The translations under genes and the position numbers were made by a program. From Leucaena leucocephala (taxonomy: Eukaryota; Streptophyta; Magnoliopsida; Fabales; Fabaceae), in the NCBI GenBank assembly GCA_037074615.1, contig CM073515.1, forward strand, positions 17,321,001 through 17,385,000: a stretch of 64,000 nt of DNA. The letters are read 5' to 3'. Under the pieces are notes generated by a model. The model saw only the letters and a program-made list of their open reading frames with translations. It had not been told where the DNA came from and searched no databases. The stretch's first letter is position 1; each line of letters begins with the position of its first letter. This document shows positions 35,630 to 47,639 of the stretch, one piece after another.

Positions 35630-37599
35630 TAAAACATTCTTACTTTCATACGTCTTAGGGACCATTCAGTAGCATTTAGAACCACTTACAAGACCTTGGA
35701 AGTCCATTAGTTAAATCTAGAAGTTTACTCTTCTCGAGTTACTGTTCATATGATATTCCAGATTAGGCGATGAATTTCAAAAAATCATAATTAATTCTAG
35801 AAAAATCAAAATGAAGTGGTTCAAAAAGCTATATGAAGATAAAATCTTGAAATTTAAGGAAAAAATAATTTCCAGACCAAAGGCTTAGCCAATTAATACA
35901 ATTTATTTGTCAAATATTACTATTCATTTGGTCAAAAATTGTGAAAACAGATTCTGGTCCCTTTTTTGGAAAATTCATTCTCTTTGTACAGACATCAAAA
36001 TAAGATGTTCTTAGTGTCAAAATGAAGCTTGAAATTTTAATTAAATGTCTATAAAATTTCATATATTTATCTCATCATTTGCTATTTTTCATTACATCAT
36101 GAGCATTGTAGCTCAAACATGACATATAACATCATTACTTGCAACAATTTATACATTCATCATATAACATTTACATCATCCAATCCCTAACTTCTCTTCA
36201 TGCTTCTTTATCCTCTTTCAATTAATAAACCTGTAGGATTGGGATTACATGGAGGGGCGAGATTTCTAGGGAAATCTCAGTAGCAAACAGTATTAAACAA
36301 TGCATGCATTAATGTAAATACTTGTGCTTGCTTGTGAAAATGTTAACATTGCGTAATGTGCATGCTTCCATGTAACAAATGAAATACAATTGGCCAAAGT
36401 AATCATAGAAATAGAGCTTCAATCATAAACACATTCAACACAATTCAACTAAGCCATAGCACAACCAAGCATAACATTCAATACATACAAGTTTAGGATA
36501 AGTTTACTATCTCACTTGCTTGATTTCTTTCATTTTAATTTTACCTCTTTCTTCTTACTTCTCTTGGATGTGTGGGTTCCTCTTTAGAGCCCACAATCAA
36601 ATCCTAACATCACATAATCATTCATTCATTAGAATTTAACTTTCTCTTGAACATTGAGCTCATATAACTACATTAACTTTCCTTAATCTTAACTCATGGA
36701 CTTGGCCTTTGAATCAATTGATATCTTGACTTTACTTGATAAAATTTATTTTTTTAATCCATTTATGAGTTTAGAATTATGAAATTCTAGTTTCTATGCA
36801 CTATTCTGGACAGATTTAAAAAACATACATAATTCTTCCAAAAAAATTTATTTTGATTCCAATGCTTCTCATACTTGTTTCTCTACTTTATCCTACACAA
36901 CTTTTCATTTTAAAACCATTAGAATCATCAAAATCATAAAATTCTAATAATTTTTTATGTGAGAGAATAGTAATATAGAAGAACTTTAGAAACTATAACT
37001 TGGAATTCCAATGCTTTCATGTTCAAAACCTATCCAATCCTACACAAAATCATCATATAAATTCAATGGAAGCATTAAATCATTGAAATTCCATCTCCTT
37101 CTATCATGAAAAGTGAAAACTGAAAGGGTTCAGCCATGGCAAAGTCAAGAATATCAACTTGATTCAACCACCAATCACCTAACTAGTTTGATTAAGCTTC
37201 AATCATATATCTCTAACTTCAATTTCTTCTTTCTCTTTTCATCTAAGGTTTTGGACAGCATATACACCTTAGAGAAAACTCAACTTTCTTCCATGAAAAC
37301 CCTAAGTTCAAGCTCCTAAATCAAAGGAAAATAAGCTGAAACATATTACTTACCTTAATCTCTAGCTAGCTTGAACTTTGGTACCTTGAATCTTCTTTGT
37401 CTTGGCTTGAGTTGGCATTTTGGCAGCACCTTCCCAAGGGTTCTAAAGCCACAGTTTTGAGCAAAAATAACAGGGGTATTTATAGAAAAAATCTATGAAA
37501 AATGAATGGCCAAGATTACTTTGTGTACTATTTGATCTAATGGCTCATAATTGCTTTTACATTAAACTTGCTCACCAAGCCAACTTGAGATAAGATCAT
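35630..37599 (-). mobile_element. Chromovirus-type LTR J, minus strand, truncated
   Basis: The left end (AAACATTCTTACTTTCATAC, then GTCTTAGGGACCATTCAGTA) aligns with the left end of LTR K at 38016. The block around 36840-37150 aligns in reverse with 2880-3120, including the Pro/Ser-type low-complexity stretch. A reverse TATAAATA lies at 37477. The LTR is cut at 37599 by the outer end of element I, so its U3 part is missing. A TGTCACC at 35623 might be the true terminus. Confidence 0.7.
37477..37484 (-). promoter_or_regulatory. TATA box of LTR J
   Basis: TATTTATA (TATAAATA in reverse) is followed by the same context, AGGGGTATTTATAG, as in the other chromovirus LTRs. It is a relic by context. 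Confidence 0.5.
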
Positions 37600-37868
37600 T
37601 GATGAGGTCAACAGATTGTCGTGGTCTGATCCATCAAAATTAAGTTAATTGCACCAAATATAATATAGTATAAGGCACAACCCTATCATTCTTCTCGAGG
37701 AGCCTTTTATTTGGAAACCTAGCAGATTGGATGTGAAAATCAATAAAAAACCTGAGCAGGGATAAAATGGTTTTGGGGTTTAAGTGATTGATGCAATAAA
37801 AGTAGGGTGCAAAAAAGTAAATCTTTTTGGATATTTGATTAAGATGAAAATGAGTTGGTTTGTTTGAA
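37600..37868 (-). mobile_element. 3' LTR of element I, first part
   Basis: The segment starts TGATGAGGTC and matches the inner end of element B's LTR (GTCGTGGTCTGATCCATCAA, CTCGAGGAGCCTTTTAT). It stops near 37868 where a chromovirus fragment begins. The other part is 40372-40740. About 0.8 kb of the expected LTR is missing between them, so the interruption involved a deletion. Confidence 0.82.
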
Positions 37869-38015
37869 CACCATCCCCATATCTCATACTAGGGAGGAAA
37901 CCTCTGTAGTTCACATCTCTAACTTGTTTAAAGGGGTTAGTCTATCTACTCCAGAGCATCACTGAGCCAGAACCTTCTATTCCATGCCAGAATCTTATGC
38001 TGTGATACCAAATTA
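37869..38015 (-). other. Internal 5' remnant of chromovirus K with primer site
   Basis: On the minus strand the sequence TGGTATCACAGCA (37998-38010) stands five bases inside the LTR. It is the initiator-Met primer site TGGTATCAGAGC with one change. About 130 further bases of leader or gag start (TTCTGGCTCAGTGATGCTCT region) remain before the break at 37869. Confidence 0.75.
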
Positions 38016-40371
38016 TAACATCCTCCTTTTCTTACATCTTAGGGACCATTCAGTAGCATTTGGAACTACTTCTAGGGCTATTGAAGTCAAATCATACAAT
38101 ATGGAATTTTACTCCCAACGAGTACCATTCACTGTGTAAATTCTAGCGGAGTGACCTGACTTTAAAAAATCATAACTAATTCTAGAAAAATCAAAATGGA
38201 GTGGTTCAAATTGATACTCGAAGCTAACTTAATGTTATTTTAGGGAAAAATAAATTGTTGACCACCCCTTGACCAGGTCTATGTAAGGAAACATCTAAAA
38301 TTTACTGTTTATCCTATGTTTTTCCCTGATTCCAGCACTTTGGTCCCATCTTTGCATAACCTCTGCACTATCCAATCCCTAGATCCTCTCTATGATTCTT
38401 CGGTCCTATTTAAACATACATGTGGGATTGGGATTACATGGAAGGGGATGAGATTTCTGGGGAAATCTCAGTAGCAAACGGTAACCATATAATGTATGCA
38501 ACTATATGCTTGATGTTACTATGTGTGTACTTAATGATTATGCTTGCATCATGATAACATACATGCTTCCATGTTACTTAATTATAACATATGGCCATAG
38601 TATAAAAAGAAATAGAGCATTACTTAATCATACATGCCTCACATTATCAAGGTAAGAAAACATCACATAAAACATCCAAGAAGTATAAGCATACAAGTAG
38701 GTAAGTCTACTACTTGGCGTGTAGCCTTTCCTTCCAGCTCCTAGCCTTGTCTCTAAGGTCCTTTCTTTTCATATGTTAGAGCCTATACTTAGCATAATAA
38801 TATCTTTATTATTATCCAGTATAGCTCTACTTAACTCATGCTTAACTAGGGGTGATATCCTTAATCTGATATTCCTCGGTCTTTCTTTCTACCTTTAGCT
38901 ACCTTTATTAATAGAGATATTTCTCTATTCTAACTACTAAGAGCAATCCTATACTTTATTAGAGCAGGTACTAGATAACTTTCTTACCTCATTCCTAAGC
39001 TTTGCCCAGTCCCTCGGCTCCTTAGACTGCTCCTGGATTCACCAGAACTCTTTCCTTTCTTTCTTTCTTTCTTCCTTTCTTTCTCTCTTCTTTCTCTTCC
39101 TTTTCTTGCTAGATCCGTAGTGTGCCTTGAAATGGGAGGGTAGTGGCCTATTTATAGGTGATAGGAGGTGGAATGAATGGTCCAGATTGATTCGCGATTA
39201 ATGGCTCAGATTGCTTGCTTCCTCAAGAAGCTTTGACTACATCATCACGATGACATTACCCTCCCTGATGACTCACCACTCATGACATCATCTAGGACAC
39301 CTCAATGGACACCTCACTAGCTGGCTCAACCTTTCCAGAGAGTTCCAGAGTCTTTTCCCTGAATGGACGGCCGAGATCGTGCCACGTGTCCTCTTACTTT
39401 TTCTCCTTTTCTTGTAATCATGTCATGTGTCCTTTGCTTTTTGTATTTTCCTGCAATCATGCCATGTGGCACCTTGTGGGCCCCATTCATGATTCCAAAT
39501 CACTTTACCCAGTTCTATCTTTGACCGGGTCACTTTACTTTATTGAAAAAGCACTAAAATAATATTTTAATACCTCTTGGGCCCACATTACTCTTGGGCT
39601 ATGGTTTTAGGCCTTGGATTGTCATCTTGGGTTTCTAACCAAGCCCAAGCACTCTGGTGGCTTGGTTCCCAAGGAACATCCTTAGTAAATTACCAAAATG
39701 CCCTTAATACCTCTTTAGTACTTCTAGGGGCACTATTGTCTTTTCATACCTTACCAGAGTATCTCTTGACCCTAGTCAACTATCCAGATACCCTTTCTTA
39801 ATTGTCTAACCTTAGTTAAATAATCATAATGCCCTTTGTTTGACTCTGACTTAATGACACAACACAGTGGCATACCTTCAGTGGCATTTTCGTAAATCTT
39901 TATTTTTCCCGGTCTTTATTAGCCCTGGCCCACATATTTATCTGAAAATATCATTGGGCCTATAAGGTGCCATTCTAGACCCTCTGTATGATCCCCTATC
40001 TTCACAGGCTCAATTCCCGAGAAATTCCCCTGAAACCTATTTATCGAGTCTTTTAATGCACTGTAAATTCTGTAGAAAAATCTATATAACTGCTTTTTGA
40101 GCTCTGTCAGTTCCAAAAATTCTTATATTAATTATAGAAATTTAATGCCATATTTCATCTGATTCTGAGATCCAGAGAATACTGTATTAATTTTCCTTCT
40201 CTTCAAAAATTAATATAAATCTTTCGGGACCTCATATCAAAACTTTGAGTTGCATCAAACTGATCAACATAATTTTCTCTATTTACTGAGACCTCTGCTC
40301 AATAGGGTCTAGTAGCATCCCTTTTTTAGGCTATATACTGGGCTTCTAAGCCTAAAAATTGGGATATGACA
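38016..40371 (-). mobile_element. Chromovirus 5' LTR K, minus strand
   Basis: The LTR is 2.36 kb, from TAACATCC to GGGATATGACA, and similar throughout to LTR F. The right end abuts the LTR of element I exactly, while the left side retains the primer site. It is therefore the 5' end of an element whose body, 3' LTR and some neighbouring DNA were deleted. A reverse TATAAATA lies at 39149. No target duplication can be scored because one side was lost. Confidence 0.82.
39149..39156 (-). promoter_or_regulatory. TATA box of LTR K
   Basis: TATTTATA, i.e. TATAAATA on the minus strand, about 1215 bases from the U3 end, comparable with about 1300 in the related LTR of chromovirus E. Confidence 0.5.
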
Positions 40372-40740
40372 AGCCCTTCCCTGCTGTTATTTCTGCATGA
40401 CCTAATTCAAGGTCGCGATCGGCGGACTCTTTAGTCGCAACTAAAAGGTGCAGGAGCATGATTTCACATTCATTGACTTGTGATTTCTTTCCTGGTCTTT
40501 GCTCTCTTCCAAATTACCTACAATCCAATATAAAGGCTTACTGTAAAAGTCAAAATCAGTAAATAACATAATATATGCAGTTTGGAAGAGTTAATTTACT
40601 ATTTTACCCTTTAATTAGCACATTGCCATGCACAATCATGTATTACCACAAAATTACAATTTAAGCCATGAAATGAATGGTAAAGTTGTTATAAAACTCT
40701 TAAAAATGTCATTGAAACCATATACAAAATGTATCTTATC
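40372..40740 (-). mobile_element. 3' LTR of element I, outer part
   Basis: This matches the outer part of element B's LTR and ends in AAATGTATCTTATCA. It contains the palindrome pair GTCGCGAT at 40412 and GTCGCAAC at 40434, again 22 bp apart. The next bases, ATTCCCCCACACTTGAA, are the reverse complement of a polypurine tract, which proves that this is the 3' LTR of a minus-strand element. Confidence 0.87.
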
Positions 40741-41220
40741 AATTCCCCCACACTTGAACGTTTGTACTCCTGGACAAAGAAATGAATCACACCTAGAACA
40801 ACACAATTAAATTCAAGATAACAACATAATCCATAGTTTACCCTAAAAACAAATAACTCGTCATCTTTTGGGAATGCAAAGGTGATAATATGAGTAATGC
40901 CAAGTAATAAAATACTAAGTGAAATCAACCTCAATTGTATAAGTGCAATAGATCCTCTCAAAGGGTATAAGTGTTTAGCTGTCTATTTCCTCTCATTTTT
41001 AGGGTTCTTTCACTTAGATTCAAATTGGAAAACATCCTACCATATGCTTGTAATGGCTCTAAATCTCAACAACTATATGATACTTATGCAAGAATCAAGA
41101 GGTTTTTTAGGGTTGAAATGATGGAGATGGACCACATGGAATGGAATATGAAGAATATAAAGTATTATATGCATTCAACAATGAATATGTAGCATGAATT
41201 CTTGTCTCTAGGGATGTAGA
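40741..41220 (-). other. Polypurine tract and 3' region of element I, first part
   Basis: Read on the minus strand, the region ends TTCAAGTGTGGGGGAAT before the LTR, the second-strand primer. The rest is the reverse of the element C tract at 30050-30560. At 41220 it is interrupted by the Copia element. Reading continues at 58896 after the GTAGA duplication. No supported frame. Confidence 0.82.
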
Positions 41221-43070
41221 TGTTGGAAAATATGCCCTAGGGGCCAATCATTGTCTTATGAACATTATTGATTTATGAATTTATTAATTGTGTTATCATT
41301 TTATTTGCATGTTTACTATGATGACCATCCTTGGATAATTCATGATCTTATCCCAAATGTCCCTGGTCGATCATCTATGTGGGATCATAGATGAAATAAG
41401 ACTAGTATGACTTTGAAGATATATAGAGATATAAATCAGAGTCATAAGCACATATAAGAGTACAAGGTGTTGGACCGACCCGCTATGAGAGAACTGCATG
41501 GGTAACGTCATAAGTTTCTCTCATATACAAACCATGTCAATATGCCCTTTGACCTGAGATCATCATGGATTCCTACATGACAAACGCTCAGCTTTGATCT
41601 AGTCAAAAGTCACTTTTGACCGAGTGAAAATAAAGACTATGTTCGGGTTTAGTGGTTTTTCATGCGGAGGAATGTGAATGGTCAAGATGGAATTTGTCCC
41701 TCACATTCGTAGAGAGATATTATTGGGCCCCTCGATGAGTGAGTCTGAGAAATGTATGGCCATACTGTAATGGAAAGATAGTTCCATTTCTACAGTCAGA
41801 CTACTCAGGGATCGAGAAAGTAATGGTCAGGAATAGGAGGATGACATTATCTATGCCTCAACTATGACCAAAATATCGCGTGATAAAAGAGACATGATAT
41901 GGTTGTATAAAAGGTTACATCGTTTAGCGATCCTCATATGATTTGGGTAGTCGTTATGTCTTGTTAGAGACTGCTTGCGACTTGTGGGCCAGTATAGCAA
42001 ATGGCTCACTGCCAACTTCATATGGGCCTACAGGGTCGCACACAAAATAGCCCAACACGAGCTATGATGTCTAGATTCATTGAATCTAAGACATGTCCAG
42101 ATTCAATGAAAGATCGAGGGTGGATGTATATATTTATTTATATTTATATTCGTATATATATATATTATATATATGAGATATATGAGATTTAATTTATAAG
42201 GATAAATTAAATATCTATCACGTTTGAATTTAAAATTCAAATTGATAAGATATCTCATATAAGAGATATTTATAAGATTTAATTTATAAAGATAAATTAA
42301 ATCCCTATCACGTTTGAATTTGAAATTCAAATTGATAGGATATCTCATATAAGAAATATTTATAAGATTTAATTTATAAGGATAAATTAAATCCCTATCA
42401 CGTTTGAATTTGAAATTCAAATTGATAGGACATCTCAAATTTGATTTATGAGAATAAATCAAATATAGTTTAGTCTCATCTTTATTTAAAGTTAAATAAA
42501 TAGGTAATTAAATCTGTGGGACAGATTTAATATTATTTATTTAATTAGTTTCTTATAAAATTATACAATATATGATATTGTATTAATTTCGGAATTAATA
42601 TAATATTAACTCCAAAATCCAATTCGGTAGAGGAAAAACGCATAGCATCCTATATATCTGATTTTAGGAGCTGTATTTTTAGCAAGACACACAGATAACA
42701 CAGAAAGGCCGAAGGGGAATATGCAAAAGGTTTGCAGATAAGAAACTGCCGAAATAGAGACGGAGAGGACGAATTCTTGAGAAAGCCCTGGGGGGACAAG
42801 AGACGATAGCACGTCGTTCGTGGTTGGAACACTGTTCGTGTGGATACCAGTAGAGGAAGCTGACCTGAGTCATCGACTTCTTGCGATCGGAAAGGGAGCA
42901 CGAGCCGCGGAGAAAAGCTGTGAACGTCATGACCAGAAGCTGTGGAAGTCGCTGAGGAACACTAAGGGTAATGCTTCTTTCCACTTGACTTAAACACATA
43001 CGGTAGATCCTGGCAAGGAATGGAAAAATTTTTAAATTAATTTTCGCTACGTGTCTTCCAATTCCTTACA
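41221..43070 (+). repeat. 5' LTR of the Copia element
   Basis: The LTR runs from TGTTGGAAAATATGCCC to CAATTCCTTACA, 1850 bases. It is followed by G and the primer site. It contains a three-copy 90-bp tandem repeat and an AT-rich run (42125-42185). The corresponding 3' LTR lacks the section equivalent to about 41965-42747, because the chromovirus insertion site there suffered a deletion. Confidence 0.93.
42186..42438 (+). repeat. 90-bp tandem repeat in the Copia LTR
   Basis: Copies start at 42186, 42276 and 42366, an exact period of 90, with few differences. Each begins GATTTAATTTATAA and contains CGTTTGAATTTGAAATTCAA, with an internal inverted repeat (TTTGAATTT/AAATTCAAA). A 90-base period keeps any frame open, which explains the repeated peptide on the minus strand. 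I do not regard that as a gene. Confidence 0.92.
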
Positions 43071-43071
43071 G

Positions 43072-43084
43072 TGGTATCAGAGCC
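43072..43084 (+). other. Primer binding site of the Copia element
   Basis: TGGTATCAGAGCC stands one base after the LTR. It is the standard complement of the plant initiator-Met tRNA 3' end. Confidence 0.9.
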
Positions 43085-44152
43085 ATGCCGTTTTGTGTTT
43101 AAGTTAAGCTTGATTATTGATTCATATGATATGTGTTAGTTGTAGCCAATCGTATGATATGTGCTTTATGTGTGACATATAAGGGATCCGTATTATGTAT
43201 GACATAAAAAGAATCTAAAAGGGAATTGAAATCGGTGGTGATACGTTTTGATTTGATCAATTAATGTAGATGGGGTATAAGAAAATCGAATTCAGATTCG
43301 TGATTTTGAATGTTATTTTGAATGTTTTAGATTTGAAACATCAATAGCCCTGCAATTAAATCTGAATGTTGATTCTTGAATGCTTGGGTATGGTGAACAA
43401 TATGGCTCTAGATTGCAAGTGTTGTAATTTTTTTAAATACGGCCTGCATGTCGTGTTTTCCTATATATATACTCTTAATGTACCTTCTCTTCTCATCTCA
43501 CTCCCCTCGAATGTTAAAAGAGGTTTCTATATGTAATTTCCCTTTTTTTACTAAAGAGCTCCTCTCATTGGCTTGAGGGGACTTAGGATAGGTGAGCCAT
43601 ATTGTATCACGTATAATTATGCATCTTATGATTAAATTAGCACATGCATATTATTTGTATGAGATACAAACTGAGAAACATGCATTCGTATAAACCAGAT
43701 AGTCAAATTAAGCCCTCTAAACGAAATCTTAAGTCATAATGCCGTCAATTTATGAACACTTGTCAAAACCTCGATCGCTCAAATGTGGACTCCACCAAAG
43801 TGGGTGCTTTTGAGTTATTTTGGGGAGATAAGCAAGAGTAATGGTGTTACTCTCACATGTTTATTATTGTTTGACTTAATTGAGATTAACAAAACGGTTT
43901 TGGGTCTCAAGGTATTAGATGGGATTAAAAACATGCCAGATCATATGATGATAGGATCCCATGAACATCTAAGAGTTACATTTGATGTAATTGGTAAAGG
44001 TGTTACCTACCTAAATAACTTAATTTAAGCGTCCTGCTAAAGTGGACTTAAGTTTGAGCCAAATATGGATCTTAGCCCACTAACTATTGCATTGAGGGTT
44101 GTTTATTCAGTGGAAGATTGCTAGTTAAATTGCATATTTTAATTGTAGAATC
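43085..44152 (+). other. Leader of the Copia element
   Basis: This is about 1.07 kb between primer site and gag start. There is no recognised protein. An 81-codon + frame (43783-44028) has no features I recognise and is probably fortuitous. Long leaders are common in plant Copia elements. Confidence 0.6.
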
Positions 44153-45595
44153 ATGACGACTAGTAATACTGCTACATTATTGCTGCGATCTGTCCTTGAG
44201 AAGGACAAACTTAATGGGACAAACTTTCTTGACTGGTTTAAGAACTTGAGAATTGTTCTCAAGTAGGAAAGAAAGGCGCATGTCCTAGATCAACCTATTC
44301 CTGAGGAGCCAGCGGCCAATGCTCCTAGAGCTCAGAGAGATGCTTACACGAAGTATAAGGAAGACTCTGTCGATGTGGGATGCTTGATGCTAGCCACCAT
44401 GGTTCTGGAGCTCCAAAGAGATCTGGAACACATGGAGGCTTATGAGATGATTGTGCATCTCAAGGAAATGTTCCAGCAACAGGCAAGGCAAGACAGGTAT
44501 GAGACCATTAAGGCCTTATATTCCTGCAAGATGGCTGAAGGTGCATCAGTCAGTACTCATGTCTTAAAGATGAAGGGGTACATTGATCACCTTGAGAGGC
44601 TTGGATTTCCCATGAGCTAGGAGTTAGCTACAGATTTGATCTTGAACTCACTCCCAGAAAGTTATGACCAGTTTGTCATGAACTACAACATGAACAACAT
44701 GGAGAAATCTATTTCTGAACTGCATGGGATGCTTAAAACTGTTGAGCCTAGCCTTAAGAAGAAGCCCAGTAGTGTTTTAATGGTTCAGAAAGGAAAGGGT
44801 ATGAAAAAGAAAGGCAAAGGCAAGGGGAAGGATCATGGCTCATCAGGTAAGACCAAAGAGTTAGGCAAGCCTGAAACTAAGCCTGCACCAAAGAAGGCAA
44901 AGCCTCCGAAGGAAGGAGTCTGCTTCTTCTGCAATGAACCTGGTCATTGGAAGAGGAATTGCAAACTTTACCTTGAAGATCTGAAAAAGAACAAGAAGGA
45001 TAGCGGGGCTATCGCTTCAGGTATTTATGTTATAGACATTCATCTTTCTACTTCCACCTCATGGGTATTAGATACTGCGTGTGGTTCTCACATTTGTACA
45101 AATGTGCAAGGACTAAAGGACAGTAGGAAGTTGAAAAAGGGCGAGGTTAACCTATGAGTTGGAAACAAAGCAAGGGTTGCTGCGTTAGCTGTAGGCACTT
45201 ATGAATTAGTTCTACCCACTGGGCTTTTGTTAGTTTTGAACAATTGCTATTATGTTCCTGCTTTAAGTAGTAACATTGTTTCACTTTCTTATTTGGATAA
45301 GGAAGGTTTCACTTCCATTGCTGGGAATAGTAAATGTTCTATTTATCGTAATGATGTTTTCTATGCTCATGGTGATTTGCATGTTAATCATTACATATTA
45401 AATTTGCAACAACCCAATCATGGAAATATCTATAACATAACCACCAAAAGGGTCAAACCAAACAATTTGAATCCCACATACCTCTGGCACTGTCGTCTGG
45501 GCCACATAAATGAGAAACGCATTTCCAAACTCCATCAAGATGGATTTCTCAACTCATTTGATTTTGAATCATATGACACTTACGAGTCTTGTTAG
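44153..45595 (+). pseudogene. Copia gag, protease and start of integrase
   Basis: One frame from ATG 44153 is broken by TAG 44264, TAG 44618, TGA 45155 and TAG 45593. The gag region has LNGTNFLDWF and ELATDLILNSLPESYDQFVM. A Lys-rich stretch precedes an intact CCHC zinc knuckle (CFFCNEPGHWKRNC, 44921-44962). The protease motif is WVLDTACGSHIC with D at 45071, so the usual DTG/DSG reads DTA here. The pre-integrase domain follows with YLWHCRLGHINEKRISKL (H...H) and ends near YESC. Two stops replace Gln and one replaces Arg, judged by sense. Confidence 0.88.
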
Positions 45596-46400
45596 GAAAG
45601 ATGACAAAGTCACCTTTCACTGGGCACAGTGAGAGGGCCACTGATTTATTGGGCCTCATACATACAGATGTGTGTGGACCCATGAACACAATGCTAGAGG
45701 AGGTTATTCGTAATTTATAACATTCATAGATGATTTCAGCAGATATGGGTATATCTATTTGATGAAACATAAATCTGAGTCTTTTGAAAAGTTCAAAATA
45801 TTTCAAAATGAAGTACAAAACCAGCTTGGCAAAACAATTAAAGCCCTTTGATCTGATCGGGGTGGTGAATATTTGAGCTAAGAGTTCATAGATCATCTTA
45901 GGAATTGTGTGATAGTCTCACAATTGACTCCTCCAGGGACACCACAATGGAATGGCGTTTCTAAACGGAGGAATCGAATACTATTAGATATGGTTCGATC
46001 CATGATGAGTCAAACAGATCTTCCTCCCTCCTTTTGGGGCCATGCCCTAGAGACAGCTGCGTTCACACTCAATCGTGTTCCATCTAAGGCAATTGAAAAG
46101 ACTCCGTAAGAGATATGGACTGGGAGGACGCCTAGTTTGTCTTTCCTCAAGATTTGGGGATGCGAGGTCTATGTTAAGCAATAAGCCTCAGACAAATTAG
46201 CACCTAAATTCTCAAGGTGCCTTTTTGTGGGATATCCTAAGGAAACCAAGGGATATTACGTCTACAACCCTGTTGATAATAAAGTGTTTGTTGTCAGAAA
46301 TTGTATCTTTCTCGAATGAGAATTTATCTCTAAAAGAACCAGTGGGAGTAAGGTACACCTCGAAGAAGTTCGAGAGCCACAAGACACCACAGAACTGCCG
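45596..46400 (+). pseudogene. Copia integrase, broken
   Basis: After a frameshift near 45592 the catalytic core is recognisable in pieces: KMTKSPFTGHSERATDLL, LIHTDVCGPMNT (first Asp), SDRGGEY preceded by a stop (second Asp, near 45858), and GTPQWNGVSKRRNRILLDMV from about 45939. In the last block the position usually held by catalytic Glu is Lys (SKRRN). Several stops and shifts occur. The region then grades into the spacer before reverse transcriptase. Confidence 0.82.
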
Positions 46401-47639
46401 ATGGAAAACAGAGAAGACTCACAACAAGTTGTTGAGACTCCTCAAGTCACGCAAGGTCTATGGAAATCTAATAGGACACGACTTCTGCCTCAGAGATATG
46501 GATTTCTGATTTCTGATAGTCGTGATGTGTTGCTCATTGAGCATAATGAGCTGACTACCTATGGAGAAGCTATAGTGGGACCAAACTCTGAAAAATGGCT
46601 TAATGCCATGAAGTCTGAGATGCAATCCATGTACGACAATAAGGTTTGGACCTTAGTCGACCAGCCTGAAGGTGTCAAAATTGTCAGGTGCAAGTGGGTT
46701 TTTAAGGAGAAAACTGATATGGATGGCAATGTAAATGTCTTCAAGGCACGACTGGTTACAAAAGGATTTACTCAAACTCATGGTGTGGACTATGATGAGA
46801 CCTTTTTCCCAGTTGCAATGGCCAAATCAATCAGAATCCTCTTTGCCATAGCAGCATATTATGACTATGAAATATGGCAGATGGACGTCAAGACAGCCTT
46901 CTTTAATGGAAAGCTCCTTAAGGATGTGTACATGACACAACCTGAAGGGTTTGTATGTTCTGAGGACTCTGGTAAAGTGTGCAAGCTTCAAAGGTCCATT
47001 TATGGACTGAAGCAAGCCTCTCGGAGTTGGAATCATCATTTTGATGAAGTAGTCAAAGAGTTTGGATTTCTTCAAAATATCGATGAACCTTGTGTGTACA
47101 AGAAGGTTAGTGGGAGCACAGTTGTGTTTCTGGTACTCTATGTCGATGACATCTTACTTATTGGGAATGACATTCCTACCTTGCAGATTGTCAAGTCTTG
47201 GTTAGGAAAGTCTTTCTCAATGAAAGACTTGGGTGAAGCCACCTACATCCTAGGAATCAGAATCTATAGAGATAAATCTAAAAGACTTCTAGGACTCAGT
47301 CAGAGTACATACATAGACAAAATACTGCATAGGTTCAGTATGCATGAATCAAAGAGGGGTTTCATACCCATGTCTCATGGTATTCAACTCAGCAAAGATT
47401 TGTGTCCTAGTACATCTGATCAGCGAGGTCGTATGAGTAAAGTTCCATATGCCTCGGCCATAGGATCTATCATGTACGCCATGTTATGTACTCGACCGGA
47501 TGTCTCGTTTGCCTTAAGTATGACTAGCAGATATCAACAGGACCCTGGTGAGGGCCATTGGACTGCTGTCAAGAATATCCTTAAGTACTTAAGAAGGACT
47601 AAGGACTTATTTTTGGTCTATGGTGAATTGGATGACTAA
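46401..47639 (+). pseudogene. Copia reverse transcriptase, long intact stretch
   Basis: This is a 412-codon open stretch. Its frame is the same as that of the integrase tail (45909). Blocks: WLNAMKSEMQSMYDNKVWTL, KARLVTKGFTQTHGVDYDET, WQMDVKTAFFNGKL, YGLKQASRSWNHHFDE, LYVDDILLIGND (catalytic YVDD at 47139-47150), MKDLGEATYILGIRIYRD. It is the best-preserved protein domain of the element. A TAA after GELDD ends it, where a Cys/Tyr-Thr-Asp RNase H start follows in the same frame for a short distance before a single-base shift. Confidence 0.92.

Noticed and set aside
6102..40371. LTR F and LTR K could be the two ends of one minus-strand chromovirus, since F has the polypurine side and K the primer side.
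   Set aside because: The outer flanks do not match: F abuts Athila-like protease on the left, while K abuts the LTR of element I on the right. The DNA between holds older nested elements in an order that does not fit a single insertion.
42103..42462. 119-codon minus-strand frame with repeated INLNFKFKRDRDLIYPYKLN peptide.
   Set aside because: It is a by-product of the 90-bp tandem repeat, whose length is a multiple of three. It lies in an LTR with no start context or relatives.
43783..44028. 81-codon frame in the Copia leader.
   Set aside because: No recognisable domain and no second copy in the window to test. Treated as leader sequence.
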